Shown here piece by piece: positions 1-6,503 of a stretch of 11,210 nt of DNA (position 1 is its first letter; each line of letters begins with the position of its first letter). This stretch comes from Roseiarcus sp050015935 (lineage in GTDB: Bacteria > Pseudomonadota > Alphaproteobacteria > Rhizobiales > Beijerinckiaceae), in the NCBI GenBank assembly GCA_050015935.1, contig JBEKAL010000143.1, positions 1-11,210 of the forward strand, given 5' to 3'. The notes under the pieces are model-generated. The model did no database searches and was not told where the DNA came from. It saw only the letters and a list, made by a program, of their open reading frames with translations. Both the position numbers and the translations under genes were made by a program.

Positions 1-48
1 GGTGCCGTTCGCAATGAATGTTGAAATTGGCTTGGGGCGATCTCCAGC
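1..48 (+). repeat. IS256-family terminal inverted repeat, left
   Basis: This end matches the complement of 1390-1438 in three blocks: GGTGCCGT at the tip, GTTGAAATT at 20-28 and ATCTCCAGC at 40-48. The blocks are separated by diverged sequence with small spacing differences. It lies downstream of the transposase stop codon. Confidence 0.7.
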
Positions 49-65
49 GGTTTGAAATTATCGGA

Positions 66-1340
66 TCATGCGGCGAGGTCAATGCTCTCGGTAGGCTTCT
101 CGGAGAGGCTTGGCCAGCCGTCGACCTTGCGCATTACGATCTGTCCTGAAGCGAGCAAGGCCGAGAAAAGCATGGCGGCGGTTTCAGCGCTGGGCAGGAC
201 GGTTTGCGTCTTGATCCGCCGCTTGAATTCCTCGTGCAGGCGTTCAATGGCGTTCGTTGTGCGGATCGATTTCCATTGGCTTTCGGGAAAGCGCGTGAAG
301 GTGAAGAGCTTGTCGCCGGCTTCCTCCAAGCTGTCGGCGACGGCGCGGCATTTGAGCCGCCATTTGCGGATGAAGGCCTTTCGCCTCGCCTCGATCTCCT
401 GCTTCGTCTTGGCGTAAATCATGTCGGTGTAATCGGCCGAGATTTCCTCGTGCAGCCGATCTGGCGCGTGGGCGAGAAGGTTGCGGTGCTTGGGCGCCGT
501 GCAGCGCTGAACCGGCGCCTCGGGCCAGAGCGCCGCGAGCGCTTTGTCAAGCCCAGACCCGCCATCGACGATGACGAGTTCGGGGGGCCTCAAGCCGCGC
601 GCAACGAGGTTATCGAGCAACGCTCGCCAGGCCGCTTCGCTTTCCCCGCCCATGGTCTTGATCGCCAGCAGCACCTTCTGGCCATCGCTGCGCACGCCAA
701 GCGCCACGAGCAGCGAGATCGAAGTTGCCTTCTTATCGAGACGCACGCGCACGACCGTGCCATCGAGAATGAGGCAGATGATCCCCGGACTTGATCCGGG
801 GACCTCATCGGAGAGCGAGCGGGCATTCCAAGCGTCCCAGTCGCTCTTCGTCTTGCGCCACACTCGGCTGACCGTATCCTTGCCCGCCGCGCCGCCGAAC
901 AGCGCCGCCAGCGCCCGGCGCACCCGGCGCGTGTTGGTCCCGGACAGATAAGCGCCGGCAATCAGAGCGTCTGCCCGCTTCGTGCGCCGCTGGTAGGCTG
1001 GGAGGGTCGCGTTCCGCCACTCCACCGTCTTGCCCTCAGGGGTCGCCAGTCGCGCCCGGGGCGCCCGAACCGTCGTCGCTCCAAAGGTTCCCATCAGGCC
1101 ACGCTCCCGATGGCCGTGGCGCGAGCCGACAGCCCCTATCGGCGAATTGCCGCCGCCCATCTGAGGCCGTTCATACCGATCTCGCCCCAGTGCGGCATCC
1201 AACTCGGCTTCGAGAAGCTCCTCGATGAAGCCCCGAATGCGCGTGCGCACCCCAGTTTCCAGGGGATCGAACCAATCATCGAAAAGAAAATGTCCTCCTT
1301 CCGAGGAACCGATCGCTGACTTCGTGCTATCCATTGTCAT
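66..1340 (-). CDS. IS256-family (Mutator-type) DDE transposase
   Basis: This 424-residue protein matches the usual length and layout of IS256-family transposases, which cut and rejoin DNA at their own inverted repeats. Recognisable parts are an N-terminal helical region with LLEAELDAALGRDRYER (about 42-58), HGHRERGLMGTFG (75-87), NATLPAYQRRTK (110-121) and KDTVSRVWRK (154-163). The likely catalytic triad is Asp193 in LILDGTVVRV, Asp259 in VIVDGGSG and Glu366 in TTNAIERLHEEFKRR. The ATG at 1338-1340 is preceded by GGAG eight bases upstream; a second ATG lies two codons later. Two oddities could affect activity. A short palindrome adds VPGSSPG at about 180-186, just before Asp193. The C-x-x-H motif expected after the second Asp reads C280-T-A-P283. 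The gene is open throughout, so it is called intact, but function is doubtful. Confidence 0.93.
   Translation of the reverse strand: MTMDSTKSAIGSSEGGHFLFDDWFDPLETGVRTRIRGFIEELLEAELDAALGRDRYERPQMGGGNSPIGAVGSRHGHRERGLMGTFGATTVRAPRARLATPEGKTVEWRNATLPAYQRRTKRADALIAGAYLSGTNTRRVRRALAALFGGAAGKDTVSRVWRKTKSDWDAWNARSLSDEVPGSSPGIICLILDGTVVRVRLDKKATSISLLVALGVRSDGQKVLLAIKTMGGESEAAWRALLDNLVARGLRPPELVIVDGGSGLDKALAALWPEAPVQRCTAPKHRNLLAHAPDRLHEEISADYTDMIYAKTKQEIEARRKAFIRKWRLKCRAVADSLEEAGDKLFTFTRFPESQWKSIRTTNAIERLHEEFKRRIKTQTVLPSAETAAMLFSALLASGQIVMRKVDGWPSLSEKPTESIDLAA
777..809. repeat. Short palindromic repeat inside the transposase gene
   Basis: The core at 782-802 is an 8-bp perfect inverted repeat, TCCCCGGA / TCCGGGGA, with loop CTTGA. 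GATGA (777-781) and TCATC (805-809) extend the symmetry beyond a two-base bulge. Short palindromes of this TCCCCGG...CCGGGGA type are dispersed in many alphaproteobacterial genomes. The core is 21 bp, so it does not break the reading frame. Removing exactly these 21 bases leaves DEVICLILDG, close to the DExIVxLILDG I recall for the family. Confidence 0.65.
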
Positions 1341-1389
1341 GGCGTGATCTCCGTCGGCGCGCCAACGCCGATTCTGTTTGCTTTCACAA

Positions 1390-1438
1390 GCTGGAGATTA
1401 CGCCACCTCCAAATTTCAACCACTCCGGCTACGGCACC
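1390..1438 (-). repeat. IS256-family terminal inverted repeat, right
   Basis: This is the partner of the left end. Read on the minus strand it starts GGTGCCGT at 1438 and keeps the GTTGAAATT and ATCTCCAGC blocks. It lies upstream of the transposase start, so any transposase promoter should sit in or next to it. The recombinase fragment begins just outside it. Confidence 0.7.
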
Positions 1439-2804
1439 CCATGCACTTCCCAAAGGAAGGTGTGGTGCTTTCGCGCGAGTCTCGGTCTTCGGAAAAGTTC
1501 ATGCACGGCATCAAGGTGTTGATGGCGAAGAACTATATCGACAATCTCTCGAGGAAGCCCGCGCAAGGGCATGCAGGAAAAGGCCGAGCAGGGCATTTGG
1601 CCGACCAAAACGCCACTCGGCTATCGCAACATCACCGGCCCGGACGGCAAGAAGATCATCGCGACGGATGCGGCCCTCGCGCCGATCGTTGCAAAGCTTT
1701 TCGAATGGTACGCGCGCGGAGTCATTTCCTTGCGAGAGGCAGCGCGGATGGCGCACGACGCGGGACTCGTCTACGCCAAGAGCGGTGCAAAGGTGCCGAT
1801 GAGCGCCGTGCATACTATCCTGCGCAATCGACTTTACGCTGGCCAATTCGAATGGAATGGCAAACTCTTTCAGGGCAAGCACGAGCCGCTCGTTTCGATT
1901 GATCTATGGGAGCAAGTGCAGGCTATTCTCGACGGCCGCTTCGCCAAGAAGGCCAAGCATGGAAAGCGCGACTTCGCCTTCTCGGGGCTCATCGAATGCC
2001 ATGCCTGCGGTTGCGCGGTGGTTGGCGAAATTAAGAAGGAGCGCTACGTCTACTATCATTGCACGGGCTACGCCGATAAGTGCCAGGGCAAGCCGGTGAC
2101 CTGCCGCAAATATTTGCGCGAGGAGGCGCTGGAGGCCCAGTTCACTGAACTGCTAGAGCCGATCCCGTTTCGTTGGAATCGGGATCGGCTCTAAGTTCTT
2201 CGTGGAGCGCGTCTTTTTCGGAAAACCGGTTCCCACTTTTCCGAGACGCGCTCTAGGGCGGTTGAGGTTTGACGATGAGGTCTTGGAATGGGTACGCGAT
2301 GCGCTGCACGCCAGCCACGCCGACGAGCGCCGTGAGCACGAGGACGCGATCAAGCGCCATCAAGCCGAGTACAAGCGGCTCCAGGACCGCATCAATGCCA
2401 TGTATGTCGACAAGCTCGACGGCGTGGTCGATACGGCGTTCTTCGGGAAAATGTCGAACCAGTGGCGCGAGGAGCAGAATCGCTGCCAGCGTGAGATCGA
2501 CCGGCACCAGAACGCCGACAAATCCTACATGGACGAGGGCGTGCAGCTTCTGGAATTGGCCCGGAACGCCCAAAAGTTGTTCGCGAAGCGGGAACCGCGC
2601 GAAAAACGCCGTCTGCTCAACTTCGTGCTATCGAACTGAATTTGGGAGGATGGCGAGGTAGTTGCCACTTTCCGACAACCCTTTGACATGCTTGCTGAAA
2701 CCACAATCGCTGCCGCTCGCCTTGGGGCCGAGGAGACTGCGAAATCAGCGAAAAATGGGATTTGGCTCCCCGAGCAGGACTCGAACCTGCGACCATTCGA
2801 TTAA
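1439..2804 (+). pseudogene. Large serine recombinase remnant, 5'-truncated and frame-disrupted
   Basis: This is the decayed C-terminal two-thirds of a site-specific DNA recombinase of the large serine family. Homology starts right at the IS right end with HFPKEGVVLSRESRSSEKFMHG (1444 onward). The N-terminal domain with the catalytic Ser is absent. A recombinase domain follows (TPLGYRN at about 1610 onward), then a zinc ribbon (ECHACGC at about 1993, HCTGYADKC at about 2059) and a coiled-coil-rich tail from about 2260. At least three further lesions are visible: a missing base near 1550/1551 with an extra GC near 1563-1564 (net +1), a 100-bp palindromic insertion at 2156-2255 that brings a stop at 2192 and shifts frame, and TGA at 2637-2639. 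After that stop the same frame continues with family-like WEDGEVVATFRQPFDMLAE and ends at TAA 2802-2804 inside the antisense of tRNA-Asn. It probably came from an integrated mobile element. Confidence 0.88.
2156..2255. repeat. 100-bp bipartite palindromic element (RIME/BIME-like)
   Basis: Two palindromes lie side by side. The first has 14-bp perfect arms (2154-2167 and 2180-2193) around a 12-base loop. The second pairs GAGCGCGTC (2205-2213) with GACGCGCTC (2245-2253) and TCGGAAAA (2218-2225) with TTTTCCGA (2237-2244), around an AACCGGTT core. CTAG occurs at both borders (2153-2156 and 2253-2256). Excising 100 bases rejoins recombinase codons ELL to GRLRFDDEVLEW in frame, so the insertion boundaries are well defined. 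Two-palindrome elements of about this size are known from Rhizobiales (RIME-type intergenic mosaic elements). Assignment to a named family is inferred from architecture only. Confidence 0.8.
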
Positions 2805-2838
2805 CAGTCGAATGCTCTACCAGCTGAGCTATCGGGGA
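2763..2838 (-). tRNA. tRNA-Asn (anticodon GUU)
   Basis: A complete 76-nt tRNA is read on the minus strand from 2838 to 2763. The acceptor arms are TCCCCGA and TCGGGGA, the D arm contains AGCTGGTAGA, the anticodon stem TTCGA/TCGAA holds the loop CTGTTAA with anticodon GTT, and the T arm is GCAGG-TTCGAGT-CCTGC. The 3' CCA is encoded (TGG at 2763-2765 on the plus strand). Its 3' end faces the serine recombinase remnant, whose frame runs antisense into it. This could mean the ancestral element was integrated next to or at this tRNA, but no duplicated tRNA end is visible in the window. Confidence 0.97.
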
Positions 2839-2860
2839 TCAGGCCGGATCGCGAGCGCGC

Positions 2861-2866
2861 GATATA
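2861..2866 (-). promoter_or_regulatory. Candidate -10 box for tRNA-Asn
   Basis: Read on the minus strand this is TATATC within GCTATATCG, 22 bases upstream of the tRNA 5' end. It is an AT-rich hexamer in very GC-rich sequence and matches the alphaproteobacterial housekeeping -10 box reasonably. A possible -35 (CTTTTC) lies 17 bases further upstream and is weak. Confidence 0.4.
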
Positions 2867-2967
2867 GCAGAAATTCTTGCGATGAAAAGCGCCAATTTTC
2901 GATCGGCCGTCTCGGATTCGCCTGGCCGGGCCTTGCCGCCGCGCGGTTGCGGCGCCACCATTGCGCC

Positions 2968-4491
2968 ATGCTCGATCCCCGCCGCTGCTGCGAACTGCTG
3001 ACGCCGGCCGAAATGGGCGAAGCCGACCGGCTGACGATCGCCGGCGGCGTTCCGGGCATCGCGCTGATGGAGCGCGCGGGCGGAGCCGTCGCCGACGAAG
3101 CGGCGCGCCTGGCGCCGAGCGCCGGCCGCGTCGCCGTGCTTTGCGGGCCGGGCGGCAACGGCGGCGACGGTTTCGTCGCCGCGCGCCTTCTTGCCGCGCG
3201 CGGCTATCGGGTCAGCCTCGGCCTGCTCGGCGAGCGCGCGGCGTTGCGCGGCGACGCCGCGCTGGCCGCGGCGCGCTATGACGGGCCGGTCGCGCGCGCC
3301 GAGGCGCTCGATCTCAACGCCGCGGATCTCGTCGTCGACGCGTTGTTCGGCGCCGGGCTGTCGCGCGATCTCGACGGCGCGGCGCTTGCCTGCGTCGAGG
3401 CCGTCAACGCGTTCGCGCGTCGCGGCAGGCCCGTGCTCAGCGTCGACGTCCCCTCGGGCGTCGACGGCGAAACCGGCGCCGTTCGCGGCGGTGCGGTCGA
3501 AGCGACCGCCAGCGTCACGTTCTTTCGTCTCAAGCCCGGCCATCTCCTGCTGCCGGGCCGCGCTTTGTGCGGGCGCCTCGCGCTCGCGGACATCGGCACG
3601 GCGCCGAGCGCGCTGCTCGCGATCACGGCGCGGACCTTTCTCAACGCGCCGGCGATCTGGCGCCATGCGCTGCCGAGCCCCGGCGCGGCCTCGAACAAAT
3701 ATTCGCGCGGCGCCGCGCTCATCCTCTCCGGCGCCGCGCATCGCACCGGCGCGGCGCGGCTGGCGGCGCGCGCCGCGTTGCGCGCCGGGGCGGGCCTCGT
3801 CACCCTCGCCAGTCCGCTCGACGCGGTTCTCGTCAACGCCGCCCACTCGACGGCGGTGATGGTCGCGCCGTTCGAGGGGCTGGCGGGGTTCGCCGCGCTT
3901 CTCTCCGACCCCAGGCGCAACGCCGTTCTCATCGGCCCGGGCGCCGGCGTCGGAGAGGAGACGCGCGCGCTCGTCGCGGCGGCTTTGGCCGAACGAAGCG
4001 CGGCGGCGCGCGCGATCGTGCTCGACGCCGACGCGCTGACGAGCTTTGCCGGCGACGCGTCGGGCCTCGCCGCGCTGATCGCCCGCGAGCGTCGCGCGAC
4101 GATCGTCACGCCGCACGAAGGCGAATCCGCCCGGCTGTTCCGGGGCCGTCCGGATATCCTCGACCTGCCGAGCAAGCTCGCGCGCGCGCGCGCCGCCGCC
4201 GCCTTGCTCGACGCGGTCGTCGTCCTCAAGGGCGCCGACAGCGTCGTCGCGGCGCCCGACGGACGCGCGTCGATCGGCTTCGATCTGCCGCCCGACCTCG
4301 CCACCGCCGGCTCGGGCGACGTGCTGGCGGGCTTCGCCTGCGGATTGCTCGCGCAGGGCATGCCGGCGTTCGAAGCCGCCAGCGCCGCCGTCTGGCTGCA
4401 CGGCGCCGCCGCGCGCGCCTTCGGTCCGGGATTGATCGCCGAGGATCTGCCCGAGGCGCTGCCGGGCGTGCTGCGCACGTTGACGGCGTAG
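2968..4491 (+). CDS. nnrDE: Bifunctional NAD(P)H-hydrate epimerase / ADP-dependent (S)-NAD(P)H-hydrate dehydratase
   Basis: This 507-residue cytoplasmic repair enzyme restores damaged hydrated NADH and NADPH. The N-terminal domain (about 1-215) interconverts the R and S hydrates, and the C-terminal domain (about 235-505) dehydrates the S form using ADP. Epimerase landmarks are LLTPAEMGEADR (10-21), the nucleotide-binding CGPGGNGGDGFVAARLL (59-75), VVDALFGAG (122-130) and SVDVPSGVDGETG (158-170). Dehydratase landmarks are KYSRGAALILSG (244-255), LIGPGAG (321-327), TPHEGE (381-386), VVLKGADSVVA (418-428) and ATAGSGDVLAG (445-455) with the expected catalytic Asp451. The ATG at 2968 is chosen because family homology begins here. 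The frame is open a further 102 codons upstream, but that stretch runs through the antisense of tRNA-Asn and is not protein-like. The ribosome site is weak. The downstream neighbour converges 57 bp away. Confidence 0.95.
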   Translation: MLDPRRCCELLTPAEMGEADRLTIAGGVPGIALMERAGGAVADEAARLAPSAGRVAVLCGPGGNGGDGFVAARLLAARGYRVSLGLLGERAALRGDAALAAARYDGPVARAEALDLNAADLVVDALFGAGLSRDLDGAALACVEAVNAFARRGRPVLSVDVPSGVDGETGAVRGGAVEATASVTFFRLKPGHLLLPGRALCGRLALADIGTAPSALLAITARTFLNAPAIWRHALPSPGAASNKYSRGAALILSGAAHRTGAARLAARAALRAGAGLVTLASPLDAVLVNAAHSTAVMVAPFEGLAGFAALLSDPRRNAVLIGPGAGVGEETRALVAAALAERSAAARAIVLDADALTSFAGDASGLAALIARERRATIVTPHEGESARLFRGRPDILDLPSKLARARAAAALLDAVVVLKGADSVVAAPDGRASIGFDLPPDLATAGSGDVLAGFACGLLAQGMPAFEAASAAVWLHGAAARAFGPGLIAEDLPEALPGVLRTLTA

Positions 4492-4548
4492 GCGGAAAGG
4501 CTCGCAGATTGACGCTGTTTCCGAAGCCTGCGGCCAATCACCTACGCC

Positions 4549-5925
4549 TCACCCCACCTGGAACCAGCCGCCCACCCCCGCGGCGCGGTGTTCGGGGATC
4601 GCCGACGCGATCGGCCATTTGCCGGGATTGTCGGCGACGAAGGCGAGATGCGCCGTGTGGCCCGGGGCGACGAGGATGGTGTCGCGCCAATAGGGCTCCC
4701 AGCCGTCGTCGAGCGCGTGCAGCAGGCGCCCGACATGGCCGCCTAGGCGGATCGCCTGGGTCGCGGCGGTCTTGTTGACGAAGCCGAGCGTGACCGGCGC
4801 TCCGCGCGGCGCGGCGAACAGCGGCTTGACGCCCCAGTCCGAAAAGCTCGCGCCATTGAGCGTGAAGGGCGCCGCGCCGCCACCCTCGATCGTCAGATCG
4901 ACGCGCTTGGCGCGCTCCAGAGCGATCTCGGTCGGCAACAGCGGATTGGCGGCGAGACCCGCGATCGCCGGGCGCGCCGCGAGCGCCTCGCCCTCGGCGT
5001 CGAAAACAATCATCGGCCGGTCGACCTCGCCGGGAATAGCCGCCGCTTCGCCGCCGCGCAGGATGAAGCTGACCGCGGCGCCGGCCTCGCGCGGCATGTC
5101 GAACATCAGTTCGAAGCGCGCGCCGGGCCCCATGGGAAAGACGTTGCGCAAAGGTTCGAAGGGCTCGCTCGGCTGGCCGTCGACCGCGACGATCAGCGGT
5201 TTGACGCCGCCAACGCCGATCGACATGACGCGCGCGGTCGCCGCATTGGCGAGCCGGAGGCGGACGCGCGCGCCGGGCGCGGGGGTCAGGGTCAGCGGCG
5301 CCGGCGCCGCGTTGGCGGTTACGAGGCCGCCCAGCCGACCGGCGGCGCGCGTGACGGTCGGATCGGAAAAGTCGTCCTTGATCTCGCTCCTCTCGTCGAG
5401 CCGCCAGTCCGCGACGACGACGATCGCCTCCACGTCCGCCGCCGGCGGGCTCGCCTCCTCGACGACGATCGGGCCGAAAAGCCCGCTGCCGATCTGCCTG
5501 GCGGTCGCGCCGCCGGCGTCGGGAAGATAGAGGTTGAAACCGGAGTCGGGCGGCGTGAAGCGAAGTTCGAGGTCGGCGCCCGGCGCGGTCGGCGGCTGCG
5601 TCAGACCGCCGATTCCCGCCGCGGCGTTCGCCGTTCGCAGGCCGGGAAAGCTCAGCGTCGTGCCTTCGTCGAGCCGGTTGGCGAGCCGTAGCGCGAGTTC
5701 TTCGCCCTTGCGCAGGCGCAGCAAGGGTCCGGGCGAGGCGCCGTTATAAGACAAGACTCGCGTCGCGGGCGCCGGCGGGGCGGCGATCTGCGCCGACGCC
5801 GGCGCGGCCTCGAAAAGACGAACGCCTTCCGGCGGCGCCGGCGCTCCCGCAAGCGCGACGCGCTTGCAAGCCCAGTAGCTCGCCGCGATTCCGCCGCCGA
5901 GGAACACGCGCCGGTTCACGCGCAT
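4549..5925 (-). CDS. Tat-exported multicopper-oxidase-fold protein lacking most copper ligands
   Basis: This 458-residue protein has the three-cupredoxin layout of multicopper oxidases and a twin-arginine signal at the start (NRRVFLGGG, residues 4-12; possible cleavage near ALA26). It should therefore be exported folded to the periplasm. Framework segments are well kept: NRLDEGTT (83-90), GLTQPPTAPG (107-116), SGLFGPIVVEE (147-157), LLHALDDGWEPYWRDTILVAPG (401-422) and FVADNPGKW (429-437). The copper sites are not. HWHG is replaced by SFPG (92-95), the WYHPH region reads LYLPD (132-136), HPxHLHGH reads QAIRLGGH (390-397), and HCHxxEH reads ASAIPEH (440-446). Of the ten usual His/Cys ligands only the last His446 remains. 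By analogy with SufI/FtsP, a copper-free relative, it may have a structural or cell-envelope role rather than oxidase activity. That role is inference. It converges on nnrDE. Confidence 0.85.
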   Translation of the reverse strand: MRVNRRVFLGGGIAASYWACKRVALAGAPAPPEGVRLFEAAPASAQIAAPPAPATRVLSYNGASPGPLLRLRKGEELALRLANRLDEGTTLSFPGLRTANAAAGIGGLTQPPTAPGADLELRFTPPDSGFNLYLPDAGGATARQIGSGLFGPIVVEEASPPAADVEAIVVVADWRLDERSEIKDDFSDPTVTRAAGRLGGLVTANAAPAPLTLTPAPGARVRLRLANAATARVMSIGVGGVKPLIVAVDGQPSEPFEPLRNVFPMGPGARFELMFDMPREAGAAVSFILRGGEAAAIPGEVDRPMIVFDAEGEALAARPAIAGLAANPLLPTEIALERAKRVDLTIEGGGAAPFTLNGASFSDWGVKPLFAAPRGAPVTLGFVNKTAATQAIRLGGHVGRLLHALDDGWEPYWRDTILVAPGHTAHLAFVADNPGKWPIASAIPEHRAAGVGGWFQVG

Positions 5926-6048
5926 GCGCGGCCGCCCGTCGCGACTTGCGCCATTTCGGGACGGCGCTCCCGGCGCCGCATTTGCCAGCGCTCGGGTTTG
6001 CCCCCGGCGCCGCGGCGCCGTCGCGGGTGAGGCGTTGGCAGCCGTTCC

Positions 6049-6213
6049 ATGGACAGATTCATCGCGCTCCTCGGCCTGATCCCCGGCGTCGCGCTCGTAG
6101 GGATCACCGCGGCCTTGTCGCGATTCATAGACGACCGCGCCGGCGGCGCAACCGCCTTGACGCTCGCCGCAGGGCTTTTCACCATCGCGCTGGCCGCCTA
6201 CATCGAGGATTGA
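6049..6213 (+). CDS. Small two-helix membrane protein, hypothetical
   Basis: This is a 54-residue reading frame starting MDRFIALLGL and ending AAYIED. Two hydrophobic segments (about 3-24 and 36-52) are joined by a short polar loop SRFIDDRAGG (24-33), which predicts a helical hairpin in the inner membrane. The ATG at 6049 follows a poor ribosome site. It sits between the divergent multicopper-oxidase-like gene and tRNA-Leu, with no other gene claiming this stretch. I do not recognise a family. The support is position, composition and the clean alternation of hydrophobic and charged segments, so it could still be a chance frame in GC-rich DNA. Confidence 0.55.
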   Translation: MDRFIALLGLIPGVALVGITAALSRFIDDRAGGATALTLAAGLFTIALAAYIED

Positions 6214-6273
6214 CCGGCCGCGTCAGGCTCGCGGCGCCCTGCATTTTTCTGTGGCGCGCGCGGCGCAAGCTGC

Positions 6274-6279
6274 TATAGA
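6274..6279 (+). promoter_or_regulatory. Candidate -10 box for tRNA-Leu
   Basis: TATAGA, in the context GCTATAGACCGC, lies 44 bases upstream of the tRNA-Leu 5' end. It is a strong -10 match in otherwise GC-rich sequence and resembles stable-RNA promoters of alphaproteobacteria. The -35 region, around CTGTGG at 6249-6254, is poor. It may also supply transcription into tig. Confidence 0.45.
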
Positions 6280-6323
6280 CCGCGCCCGAAGTAGACCAGC
6301 CTCTCCTGCGGAGCGCGCGGGAT

Positions 6324-6409
6324 GCGGGCGTGGCGGAACTGGTAGACGCGCCGGATTTAGGTTCCGGTGACCCAAAGTCGTGGGGGTTCGAACCCCTCCG
6401 CCCGCACCA
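6324..6409 (+). tRNA. tRNA-Leu (anticodon UAG)
   Basis: This is an 86-nt class II tRNA with acceptor arms GCGGGCG and CGCCCGC, D-loop AACTGGTAGAC, anticodon stem CCGGA/TCCGG around loop TTTAGGT (anticodon TAG), a long variable arm (TGACCCAAAGTCGTG) and T loop TTCGAAC. The CCA end is encoded at 6407-6409. The long variable arm and the anticodon both fit a leucine tRNA reading CUN codons. Trigger factor begins 94 bp downstream. Confidence 0.97.
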
Positions 6410-6503
6410 TCTTCGCCAAGGGCGCGTCGCGCCCGGCGCTTTGGAGGTTCTCTCGGGTTCGAGCGGCGCGGCCGCGTTTAGGCTTTTTGTAGGGCGGTTT
6501 GAA

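Larger units (their letters stand above)
1..1438 (-). mobile_element. IS256-family insertion sequence, about 1.44 kb
   Basis: One transposase gene on the minus strand lies between imperfect terminal inverted repeats. The left end begins GGTGCCGT at position 1, and the right end finishes with its complement ACGGCACC at 1438. The two ends also share GTTGAAATT (20-28 on the left; its complement near 1412-1420 on the right) and ATCTCCAGC (40-48 and 1390-1398). The size and single-gene layout fit the IS256 family, which usually makes an 8-9 bp target duplication. The left flank is outside the window, so the duplication cannot be checked, and the true outer end could lie a base or two further out because the right side reads ACGGCACCCC. 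Serine recombinase homology starts immediately after the right end, so the element appears to have inserted into that gene. Confidence 0.85.

Noticed and set aside
204..951. Plus-strand frames within the IS element
   Set aside because: They are antisense to a well-recognised transposase and have no ribosome site or family resemblance.
2154..2256. CRISPR-like or terminator interpretation of the twin palindromes
   Set aside because: The two palindromes differ in sequence, there are no regularly spaced repeats or spacers, and the unit is a single insertion inside a coding region.
2202..2639. A separate 145-residue gene with a coiled coil
   Set aside because: Its first residues come from the inserted palindromic repeat, and the rest is the recombinase C-terminal region, so it is part of the pseudogene and not an independent gene.
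2839..4401. A 520-codon open frame on the minus strand across nnrDE
   Set aside because: It is antisense to a clear NnrDE protein, is rich in Arg, Gly and Ala with no recognisable motif, and is explained by stop-codon scarcity in very GC-rich DNA. The 3276-4541 (minus) and 3567-4778 (plus) frames are rejected for the same reason.
6006..6020. GC palindrome (GGCGCCGCGGCGCC) upstream of the small membrane protein as an operator
   Set aside because: Such strings are expected by chance at this base composition, and there is no partner site or nearby regulator.
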